From Novosphingobium sp. (lineage in GTDB: Bacteria; Pseudomonadota; Alphaproteobacteria; Sphingomonadales; Sphingomonadaceae): 5,016 bases of DNA. The stretch covers positions 1 to 5,016 of the forward strand of contig JAURNJ010000049.1 of the NCBI GenBank assembly GCA_030830245.1, given 5' to 3'. The translations under genes were made by a program, and so were the position numbers. The notes beneath the pieces are model-generated. The model was not told where the DNA came from. It did no database searches and was given only the letters and a program-made list of their open reading frames with translations. Positions 1 to 5,016 of this stretch are shown in pieces (the stretch's first letter is position 1; each line of letters opens with the position of its first letter).

Positions 1-1017
1 AGGCGGCAAGGCGGGCTCGCCAAGGCCGGATGGCGGATTGTCGGTGATCACCCAGTCGATCGCAATATCAGGCACGACATTGATGCGCGGCAGCGGATAG
101 GTGTCGAAATTGGCCTGGTCTATGGCGCCATCGGTGAAGGTTACTTGCTGGTCGAGCACCTGGCCGACCCCATCGATTATCGCTCCCCTCACCTGCGCTT
201 CCGCGCCCGAGGGATTGACGATCTGGCTGCCGACATCGACAGCCGCCCAGACCTTGTTGACTGCAACCTGACCGCGTTCGACGGTGACATCGGCGACTTC
301 GGCGACATAGCCGAGATGGCTGAAATAGAAGCCGAAACCCATGCCCCGGTTCGGTCCGCGCGGACGGTTGTTCCAGCCGCTGCTTTCCAGCACCCGCTCG
401 ATCACGCCACGCGCCCGCGCCGTCCTGAAGGCCCAGCCCGACCCCCAGGAATTGACGTCGTTGCCGATCGCCTTGTCGCCTTCGAGCAGCTCGAGCATCA
501 GACTTGGCAGTTCCTTGCCCGCAGCCTGTGCGACTTCGTCGAGAAACCCCTGGAAGGCGAAGCCAAGCGCATTCGAACCCGGCGCGCGCAACGGCCCCAT
601 CGGGATTGTCGTGTCCATGACATCCTGGGTGAAGGAGAGATCTTTCACCAGCTCCGCCGGGAAATGGTTGGGCTGCATGCTCGCCGAACGGTGCGCCTGT
701 CCGCCGCTGCCGACGGTGACGAAATGATCGGTAAAGGCGACAAGCTTGCCATCGCCATCGAGGCCGGCGGCGAAGCTGTGCCAGCCGCCGGGCCGGTAAT
801 AGTCGCGCTTGATGTCTTCCGCCCGGTTCCACAGCATCTGTACTGGCCGACCTTCCAGTGCCTTGGCGATGGCGCCTGCCTGGACCATGAAGTCACCGAA
901 CAGCCTGCGCCCGAAACCGCCGCCGATGCGGGTGATATGAAGCGTCTGCCTGTCGGCCGGGATACCGAGATGTTCCGCGATCATGCCGACGCCGCGTTCC
1001 GGAGTCTGGATCGGCGC
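1..1017 (-). CDS. C-terminal catalytic part of the same IorB-type subunit, downstream of the stop, partial
   Basis: These 339 codons are in the same frame as the upstream segment, with no further stop. They hold the Mo-pterin core. GGGFGRR (904-924) is the glycine-rich cofactor loop. RAPGSNALGFAFQ (550-588) is the conserved Arg segment near the active site. DVGSQIVNPSGAEAQVRGA (181-237) belongs to the second cofactor domain. GLGEPALPP sits at the left edge (1-27), and its Glu (codon 16-18) corresponds to the catalytic base of molybdenum hydroxylases. The nearest in-frame ATG after the stop is at 984-982, but only a poor purine stretch precedes it, so independent translation looks unlikely. 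If base 1019 is a sequencing error, this segment simply continues the upstream protein. Confidence 0.7.
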
Positions 1018-1020
1018 CTA
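1018..1020 (-). other. In-frame TAG interrupting the large subunit
   Basis: The plus strand reads CTA at 1018-1020, which is TAG on the coding strand. The preceding codon is ATG (Met368) and the next codons read A-P-I-Q-T-P-E-R-G. No shift of frame is needed to continue. A single transition at 1019 would restore TGG (Trp). I see no downstream structure that suggests programmed readthrough. Confidence 0.9.
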
Positions 1021-2124
1021 CATTTCGAGCCTGCCGTCCCGATAGAGCGCGGTGCAGTTCTGCGGTTCCAGCGTGGCATGCGCGACCCAGGGATAGGAAT
1101 AGCGCGCCCGCACCGTCTTGGCCGCACTCGCAAGCTTGCCTGCCGCGTCGCCGTCTCGGCGCAGGTCAGTGCCATTGCCGGCATCATGGAGCCTTGCTGC
1201 CTCGGTTCGATAGGCATCGAGAGTGTGGCCCTTGGCGGGCGCGAGGTCCCATTCGAGCTTCAGCAGCTTGCGCGCCTTTTCGGCATACCAGTGGTTGGTG
1301 GCCACGACCGCGACGGTATCGGGCATCACGTCCGGTCCGCCAACGCCATTGAGCCTTACCACCGCAATCACCCCGCGCGACGCCTTGGCGACGGAATCGT
1401 CGACCGACACGAGCTTCGCGCCATGGGCTGGCGCGGTTTCGACCACCGCATGCAGCGTGCCGGGAGGGCCTGCGTCGATGCCGAACACCGGCTCGCCGCG
1501 CAGCACCGCTGCACTGCCGACGCCGCCCGTCGGCTTGCCGATGATTGCGAAATCCTTCGGGTCCTTCAGCGCAACCTTTTCGAGATCGGGCACCGCCAGG
1601 CGCGCTGCAGCATCGGCGAGTTCGCCATAGCTCCATTTGCGGCCTGACGCCTTGTGATGGACGAAGCCTGCCGCCGTCGACAGTTCGCCTGCCGCCACAC
1701 CCGAAAGCGCTGCAGCAGCCTCGACAAGCATGTGCCGCACCGCCGCGCCAGCCTGGCGCATCGGCAGGTAATCGAAGCGGATCGCCATCGAGCCGCCGGC
1801 GCGCTGGCGCTCGTATTTCGACGGATCGAAGTCGGCCTGGATGACGAAAACATCTGCCCAGTCGCAATCGAGCTCTTCGGCGATCAGCATCGGTATCGAT
1901 GTCATCACGCCCTGGCCGATTTCCGGGTTCTTCGACATGATCGTGACCTTGCCCGATTTGGCGATGGAGACGAGGTTGGTGAGCTTGACCGGCGAGGCTG
2001 CGTGATGGTCCGCACCTGCCATTGTCGGCAGCGTCAGGCTGAGCGCCAGCCCGCCGCCCGCAAGCGCGGAAACGCCGAGAAAGGCGCGGCGACCGAGGAC
2101 GGGGTTCATCGTATCGGCTGTCAT
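1018..2124 (-). CDS. N-terminal part of the IorB-type subunit as it would be translated (368 aa), with Tat signal
   Basis: This is the open segment upstream of the amber codon. Residues 1-39 form a Tat signal: GRRAFLG with twin Arg at 12-13, a hydrophobic stretch at about 14-36 and a likely cleavage site after AGA (36-38), so the mature subunit should be periplasmic. Residues about 48-145 carry the N-terminal Mo-cofactor-binding segment typical of IorB (EIGQGVMTSIPMLIAEELD at 68-86; AGGSMAIRFDYLP at 109-121). Residues about 190-292 are the alpha/beta hammerhead domain (FGIDAGPPGTLHA at 214-226; VAVVATNHWYAEKA at 271-284). HATLEPQNCTALY (349-361) leads into the Mo-binding core, where translation stops. 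ATG 2124 is preferred to the longer start at 2217 because it has a strong ribosome site and abuts the upstream stop. The product alone lacks the catalytic motifs and should be inactive. Confidence 0.8.
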   Translation of the reverse strand: MTADTMNPVLGRRAFLGVSALAGGGLALSLTLPTMAGADHHAASPVKLTNLVSIAKSGKVTIMSKNPEIGQGVMTSIPMLIAEELDCDWADVFVIQADFDPSKYERQRAGGSMAIRFDYLPMRQAGAAVRHMLVEAAAALSGVAAGELSTAAGFVHHKASGRKWSYGELADAAARLAVPDLEKVALKDPKDFAIIGKPTGGVGSAAVLRGEPVFGIDAGPPGTLHAVVETAPAHGAKLVSVDDSVAKASRGVIAVVRLNGVGGPDVMPDTVAVVATNHWYAEKARKLLKLEWDLAPAKGHTLDAYRTEAARLHDAGNGTDLRRDGDAAGKLASAAKTVRARYSYPWVAHATLEPQNCTALYRDGRLEM

Positions 2125-2125
2125 G

Positions 2126-2629
2126 TCACGCCTCCTCCTGTCCGGAGGCGATGCGGATCGCCTGGCGGATGCGCGGATAGGTGGCGCAGCGGCAGATGTT
2201 TCCGCCCATCGCCGCATCTATGTCGTCGTCGCCGGGTTTGGGTGTCATGGACAGAAGCGCGTGCGCGCTCATCACCTGGCCTGCCTGGCAATAGCCGCAT
2301 TGCATCACGTCCACAGCAAGCCAGGCATCGATCAGGCGGCGGCCGAGCTCGTCGTCCTGTATGCCTTCGATCGTCGTGACCTTCGCATCGCCGAGATCAC
2401 CCATGGCGACCTGGCAGGAGCGAGCCGGCACGCCGTCGAGATGGACCGTGCAGGCGCCGCAAAGACCCGCACCGCAGCCGAACTTCACTCCAGACACGCC
2501 CGCTTCCTGTCGCAAGGCCCAGAGCAGTGGCATGTCGGGCGTGGCACTGACCGTTGCTTCCTTGCCGTTCAGCTTGAACGTGAATTCGAGTTCGCTTTCG
2601 TCTTCGTCGAGCACCGCAACATCTCCCAT
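2126..2629 (-). CDS. [2Fe-2S] small subunit of an IorA-type molybdenum hydroxylase
   Basis: This 167-residue protein carries electrons from the molybdenum centre of its partner, encoded directly downstream, to an outside acceptor. Residues about 15-75 form a plant-type ferredoxin fold, with cluster ligands Cys52, Cys57, Cys60 and Cys72 (FGCGAGLCGACTVHLDG at 50-66). Residues about 90-160 form the four-helix second cluster domain, with Cys111 and Cys114 (QCGYCQAGQ) and Cys146 and Cys148 (CRC). All eight ligands are present and the length is normal (about 150-170). The start is ATG 2629: an in-frame TAG at 2644-2642 rules out anything much longer. The Shine-Dalgarno site is weak (AGGA, 10 bases away). 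Residues 1-14 are an unusually acidic extension (LDEDESELE) ahead of the usual beginning near FTFKLNGKE. There is no signal peptide, so export would be by association with the Tat-bearing partner, which is an inference. No cytochrome c subunit is in view. Confidence 0.93.
   Translation of the reverse strand: MGDVAVLDEDESELEFTFKLNGKEATVSATPDMPLLWALRQEAGVSGVKFGCGAGLCGACTVHLDGVPARSCQVAMGDLGDAKVTTIEGIQDDELGRRLIDAWLAVDVMQCGYCQAGQVMSAHALLSMTPKPGDDDIDAAMGGNICRCATYPRIRQAIRIASGQEEA
2131..2139 (-). promoter_or_regulatory. Strong ribosome binding site of the large-subunit gene
   Basis: The coding strand reads AGGAGGAGG, then six bases (CGTGAC), then ATG at 2124-2122. The site lies inside the last codons of the small-subunit gene. 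It fixes the start at 2124 and implies translational coupling: the upstream TGA (2128-2126) is one base from this ATG. Confidence 0.85.
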
Positions 2630-2712
2630 CTTCGGACCATCCTAACGCGAAGCGGGACAAAGACGAAGAGCCACTTCGCGTTTTGTCCCGGCTGCGATAG
2701 GTTATCTCCAGG
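2630..2712. promoter_or_regulatory. Divergent intergenic region between the oxidoreductase operon and the membrane protein gene
   Basis: These 83 bases must hold the start signals for both directions, unless transcripts begin inside the genes. No convincing -35/-10 pair stands out on either strand. The region is dominated by the palindrome at 2645-2690, placed where a repressor or activator could affect both promoters. In-frame stops at 2642-2644 (minus) and 2698-2700 (plus) limit both genes to the starts given here. Confidence 0.5.
2645..2690. repeat. Imperfect palindrome with an alternative pairing arm
   Basis: The core hairpin pairs CGGGACAAA (2653-2661) with TTTGTCCCG (2682-2690), nine perfect pairs. 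After a small internal loop, CGAAG (2664-2668) pairs with CTTCG (2674-2678) around the five-base loop AGCCA. Just outside the core, ACGCGAAG (2645-2652) is also perfectly complementary to CTTCGCGT (2674-2681), so it competes with the inner stem. The element therefore has two mutually exclusive foldings in RNA, or two overlapping inverted repeats as a DNA target. It has no T-run typical of an intrinsic terminator. It may be an operator, a leader structure or a small dispersed palindromic element. Confidence 0.7.
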
Positions 2713-3270
2713 ATGATCGCCTTTTACTTCACCTTTCTCGCCGTAGTATTCGCAGGCCTTGGCGCGAGAGACCAGGCCCTGGTCGCGGCCCTGTCGCGTC
2801 ATCAGGGGCCACGGCCCGGCGTGCTGATCGTGGCGGGTGTGCTGGGCCTGCTGTCCGCTGCACTAGCCGCATGGCTGGCGCTGGCGGTAACGCCGCTGCT
2901 GGGCCCGGAAGCACGGACATTCTTCGCGGGCCTTGCCCTGCTGTTCGCGGGCGGCGAATCGCTTGTGCTGGTGCCACGCCGCGAACCCAGAGAGCCCAGC
3001 CACTCGCTCGGGGCACTGGCAATTATCCTCGCATCGCAACAGCTGACCGACGCCGCGCGCTTCCTTGTCTTCGGCATCGCCGTGGCGACGAGTGCGCCTC
3101 TGCCGGCAGGTGGTGGTGGTGCGCTTGGCGGGCTGGTCGCGGTAGGCGCCGCCTGGGCCTTCCCCGAATGGTTCACGCATCCGCGTGTTCGACTTGTGCG
3201 GCGGCTGGTCGGCGCAGGGCTGGCGCTGGTCGGCGCCTATGTCTGCCTGAGCGCAATCGGCAAGCTGTAA
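2713..3270 (+). CDS. Six-helix membrane protein, probable divergent UPF0016/Gdt1 (TMEM165) relative
   Basis: This is a 185-residue hydrophobic protein with likely membrane segments at about 2-18, 38-60, 69-87, 99-125, 134-153 and 164-182. The layout looks like two three-helix halves. The first-half end (RTFFAGLALLFAGGESL) resembles the second-half end (RRLVGAGLALVGAYVCL), as in the duplicated UPF0016 cation/proton exchangers. In that family each half carries an E-x-G-D-[KR]-[TS] motif in its first helix. Here the first position reads GLGARDQ (15-21) and the second SQQLTDA (108-114), so the acidic ion-binding residues are missing. I infer a relative with lost or changed transport function; it could also be an unrelated membrane protein. 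An in-frame TAG at 2698-2700 leaves ATG 2713 as the only good start, although its ribosome site is weak. A (GGT)4 run at 3109-3120 encodes four Gly. The gene is probably co-transcribed with the NUDIX gene 18 bp downstream. Confidence 0.8.
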   Translation: MIAFYFTFLAVVFAGLGARDQALVAALSRHQGPRPGVLIVAGVLGLLSAALAAWLALAVTPLLGPEARTFFAGLALLFAGGESLVLVPRREPREPSHSLGALAIILASQQLTDAARFLVFGIAVATSAPLPAGGGGALGGLVAVGAAWAFPEWFTHPRVRLVRRLVGAGLALVGAYVCLSAIGKL

Positions 3271-3288
3271 TGGCCAAGGCTATCTGAC

Positions 3289-3762
3289 ATGCTGCAGCGG
3301 ATTCCCGCGCCGCTCTACCGCGCCGGCCTGAGGTTCGCGCATGCCGTCCGAAAGCGCTGGTGGAAGCTGCGCCGCCCGCAGCTGATCGGCTGCCGGGTGG
3401 TGGCGCTGGACAACAATGGACATGTGCTGCTGGTGCGCCACTCCTACGGGTCCGGCCGGTGGTCCTTGCCCGGAGGCGGGGTCGGCGGTACCGAGGATCC
3501 GCTGACTGCCGCGTTGCGCGAGCTGCGCGAGGAAACCGGCTGCACGCTGGCCGGCGCCCGCGAAGTGACGATCGTGGCCGAGCGGCTTTCCGGCGCCCGC
3601 AACCGCGTGCACATCGTCGCAGGGCGTGCATCGGGAGAACTGCAACCCGACGGCAGGGAAGTGATCGAGGCGCAATTCTTTCCGCGCGATGCCCTCCCCG
3701 GCGATATCGTATCCGGACTGGGCGGGCACATTCCGGCGTGGGTGGAGCGTTACGCCGGCTAG
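3289..3762 (+). CDS. NUDIX hydrolase
   Basis: This 157-residue cytoplasmic enzyme is of the family that cleaves nucleoside diphosphates linked to another group (for example nucleotide sugars, oxidised nucleotides, dinucleoside polyphosphates). The Nudix box is complete at residues 63-85: Gly63, Glu69, Arg77-Glu78-Leu79, Glu81-Glu82, Gly84, with Cys85 in the final hydrophobic position. The usual flanking strand precedes it (HVLLVRHSYGSGRWSLPGGG, 45-64). Residues 1-30 are basic and aromatic (RKRWWKLRRP at 21-30), a short extension ahead of the core fold that may bind nucleic acid, membrane or substrate. The start at 3289 has a modest AAGG about nine bases upstream. An ATG overlapping the previous stop (3270-3272) is out of frame and closes after five codons. 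The 18-bp gap suggests an operon with the membrane protein. Substrate cannot be assigned from sequence. Confidence 0.92.
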   Translation: MLQRIPAPLYRAGLRFAHAVRKRWWKLRRPQLIGCRVVALDNNGHVLLVRHSYGSGRWSLPGGGVGGTEDPLTAALRELREETGCTLAGAREVTIVAERLSGARNRVHIVAGRASGELQPDGREVIEAQFFPRDALPGDIVSGLGGHIPAWVERYAG

Positions 3763-3838
3763 AGAGGCTCCGCACCGGTTCGATTTTCCTACAGCACTGC
3801 GGATGGGGTATGAAGCGCCTGGAGGGCAGCGTGCATGA

Positions 3839-3899
3839 CAAGGTGACACACAACTGGCGCACGAACTGAAAGGTCACATCATCACAATGTGTCACCTTG
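3839..3899. repeat. Perfect 12-bp inverted repeat with 37-base loop
   Basis: CAAGGTGACACA at 3839-3850 is exactly complementary to TGTGTCACCTTG at 3888-3899. Inside the loop, a shorter 5-bp stem (CACAT 3875-3879 with ATGTG 3887-3891) competes with the right arm. It could be a bidirectional terminator between convergent genes, although there is no T-tract, or a pair of protein-binding sites. Confidence 0.7.
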
Positions 3900-3966
3900 C
3901 AACGCATTCGGAGCTAGTTACGCAATTACAGCAGGTTATGGAGTAATTTCCGGCCTCGAATGACCT

Positions 3967-3976
3967 CAAGGTGACA
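3967..3976 (+). repeat. Further copy of the CAAGGTGACA unit
   Basis: The ten bases CAAGGTGACA here match 3839-3848 exactly in direct orientation, and 3890-3899 in inverse orientation. A degenerate copy with 8 of 10 matches (AAAGGTCACA) lies at 3869-3878. All four lie in the gap between the convergent genes. Confidence 0.65.
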
Positions 3977-4028
3977 GAGTTTCGTACCCCCGTCGGCGTC
4001 AACCTCGGAGCCCGTGGTTGGCAAACGC

Positions 4029-5016
4029 CTAGAGCAGCGAAAGCTGGGCGTCCGAGTCGGCGGAGCCGTTGCCATCCTCGCCTTGGTCCAGCGCGGAAAG
4101 CGTCAGCCCTGCCAGCCGCACGGGCTCTTCCAGCGGCAGCAATTCGTCGAACAGGGCGAGGCCGGTCGTCAGGAATTCGGCCTTGCTGGCGATCCATTGC
4201 GAGTTCGAGCGGGCGCGGGTGATCGTGCGGAAGTCGGCGTAGCGCAGCTTGAGCGTGACGGTGCGGCCGCGTGCCTCGGCCTTCTCGACCCGCTCCCAGA
4301 CGGTGCCGGCGATGCGTTCGAGCACTTCACGCAATTGCGAAACGGAGGAGATATCCTCGCCGAAGGTGCGCTCCGCGCCGATCGACTTGCGCGGCCGGTC
4401 CACCTGCACCTGCCGCAAGTCGATCCCGCGCGCGGCGCGGTAGAGATAGTCGGCGAAGCTGCCGAAATGCTGGCGCAGGAAGGCGATATCCTTGGCCGCA
4501 AGGTCCGCCCCGGTCTCGATGCCGAGGCTCGCCATCTTCTCCGCGCCGCGCGGCCCGACGCCATGGAAGCGCCGCACCGGCAGGCCGGCGACGAATTGCG
4601 CGCCTTCTCCGGGGCGGATGACGCAGAGCCCGTCCGGCTTGTTCTGGTCGCTCGCAAGCTTTGCGAGGAACTTGTTGTAGGACACGCCGGCACTGGCGGT
4701 GAGCTCCGTCTCCTCGCGGATCTGCCGCCGTATCAGCTCGGCGATGCGCGTGGCGAAGCCGATACCCTGCAAGTCCTCGGTGACGTCGAGATAGGCCTCG
4801 TCGAGCGAGAGTGGTTCGACATGCGGCGTGTAGCGATGGAAGATATCCCGGATCTGGCGCGACACCCGGCGGTAGACCTCGAAGCGCGGCATGCGGAAGA
4901 TCAGGTCCGGGCACATCCGGGCCGCCCGCGAGGATGGCATCGCCGAGCGCACGCCGAATGCCCGCGCCTCGTAGCTGGCGGCCGCGACAACGCCGCGCCC
5001 GGAAGAGCCGCCGACC
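4029..5016 (-). CDS. dinB: DNA polymerase IV (Y-family translesion polymerase), 5' end beyond window
   Basis: This is an error-prone lesion-bypass polymerase acting at stalled forks. The 328 visible residues (first full codon at 5015) begin at VGGSSGRGVVAAASYEARAF, about residue 31-33 of E. coli Pol IV. About 30-36 residues are therefore missing, including the first catalytic Asp (DMD) and the steric-gate residue. The palm carries SLDEAYLD (catalytic Asp72 and Glu73 in visible numbering) and GVSYNKFLAKLASDQNKPDG. The thumb has the helix-hairpin-helix VRRFHGVGPRGAEKM. The little finger includes KSIGAERTFGEDIS and GRTVTLKLRYADF. The protein ends in QLSLL, a fit to the QLxLF-type motif that docks on the beta sliding clamp. 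All visible family motifs are intact, so a working enzyme is expected. A GTG at 4952 encodes an internal Val in FGVRSAMP and is not the start. Promoter and any LexA site lie outside the window. Confidence 0.96.
   Translation of the reverse strand, partial: VGGSSGRGVVAAASYEARAFGVRSAMPSSRAARMCPDLIFRMPRFEVYRRVSRQIRDIFHRYTPHVEPLSLDEAYLDVTEDLQGIGFATRIAELIRRQIREETELTASAGVSYNKFLAKLASDQNKPDGLCVIRPGEGAQFVAGLPVRRFHGVGPRGAEKMASLGIETGADLAAKDIAFLRQHFGSFADYLYRAARGIDLRQVQVDRPRKSIGAERTFGEDISSVSQLREVLERIAGTVWERVEKAEARGRTVTLKLRYADFRTITRARSNSQWIASKAEFLTTGLALFDELLPLEEPVRLAGLTLSALDQGEDGNGSADSDAQLSLL

Larger units (their letters stand above)
1..2124 (-). pseudogene. Molybdopterin-binding large subunit of an IorB-type molybdenum hydroxylase, interrupted by an in-frame TAG, 3' end beyond window
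   Basis: This is the catalytic subunit of a xanthine dehydrogenase/isoquinoline 1-oxidoreductase (IorB) family enzyme. Such enzymes hydroxylate or oxidise N-heterocycles or aldehydes at a Mo-pterin centre and pass electrons to the [2Fe-2S] subunit encoded just upstream. Translation from ATG 2124 gives 368 residues, then TAG at 1020-1018, then 339 more open codons in the same frame to base 1. Sequence on both sides is typical of the family and continuous across the stop (RDGRLEM, stop, APIQTPERG). I expect Trp at this position in relatives, so TGG to TAG (plus-strand C to T at 1019) explains the break. The 708 visible codons against a usual length of roughly 730-760 suggest that only the last few dozen are off the edge. 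Because everything after the stop is intact, the lesion is recent or is a sequencing error. The true substrate cannot be read from the sequence. Confidence 0.85.
3763..4028. other. Non-coding gap between convergent genes
   Basis: These 266 bases separate the 3' ends of the NUDIX gene and dinB. I see no credible gene: open frames here are short and only run on as shadows of the neighbours. Part of it (about 3900-3955) is visibly richer in A and T than the surroundings. No hairpin followed by a T-run was found for either gene, so any terminator must be Rho-dependent or use the long inverted repeat at 3839-3899. The region also holds the CAAGGTGACA-type repeats. Confidence 0.6.

Noticed and set aside
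145..1647. 500-codon open frame on the plus strand opposite the large-subunit gene
   Set aside because: It is in exact antisense codon register with the large-subunit gene, where GC-rich codon use suppresses stops. Its translation shows no recognisable domain, while the minus strand encodes a clear conserved protein.
2125..2217. Longer start of the large subunit at 2217
   Set aside because: It would overlap the small-subunit gene by about 90 bases and add an Arg-rich stretch before the Tat motif. The ATG at 2124 has a near-ideal ribosome site.
2630..2712. Manganese riboswitch (yybP-ykoY type) ahead of the Gdt1-like gene
   Set aside because: The leader is at most 83 bases and is filled by the palindrome; I see no yybP-ykoY conserved core.
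3270..3289. ATG overlapping the stop of the membrane protein (TAATG) as the NUDIX start
   Set aside because: That frame closes at TGA after five codons and is not the NUDIX frame.
3763..3800. Intrinsic terminator after the NUDIX gene
   Set aside because: There is a short T-run at about 3784-3787, but no stable GC stem immediately precedes it.
4950..4952. GTG at 4952 as the dinB start
   Set aside because: It is Val inside the conserved FGVRSAMP segment, and family sequence continues upstream to the window edge.

Overview
The window is GC-rich chromosomal DNA with short intergenic gaps. Gene content and protein style (an IorA/IorB-type molybdenum hydroxylase, a NUDIX hydrolase and a DNA polymerase IV ending in QLSLL) suggest an alphaproteobacterium, most likely a sphingomonad such as the Erythrobacteraceae. 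This placement is an inference from gene style and was not tested by a search.

Left part, 1-2629, minus strand: a two-gene operon. The upstream gene (2126-2629) encodes the small two-[2Fe-2S] subunit of a molybdenum hydroxylase. One base after its stop comes the gene for the large molybdopterin-binding subunit, which has a Tat signal and runs off the left edge. The large-subunit frame is broken by a TAG at 1018-1020, exactly where relatives carry Trp. The same frame then stays open for 339 codons to the edge with fully conserved family sequence, so this is either a very recent nonsense mutation or a base error.

Middle, 2630-3762: an 83-bp divergent intergenic region holds a strong imperfect palindrome with an alternative pairing partner. 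Two plus-strand genes follow, 18 bp apart and probably co-transcribed. The first is a six-helix membrane protein that looks like a UPF0016/Gdt1 relative without the acidic transport motifs. The second is a NUDIX hydrolase with an intact Nudix box.

Right part, 3763-5016: a 266-bp gap between convergent genes contains several copies of a CAAGGTGACA-like unit. The minus-strand dinB (Pol IV) then runs off the right edge, lacking only about its first 30-36 codons.

No tRNA, rRNA, CRISPR array, insertion sequence or phage gene was seen. The content is mostly ordinary housekeeping and oxidative metabolism. The points worth a second look are the amber codon, the two non-coding repeat structures and the degenerate Gdt1-like protein.
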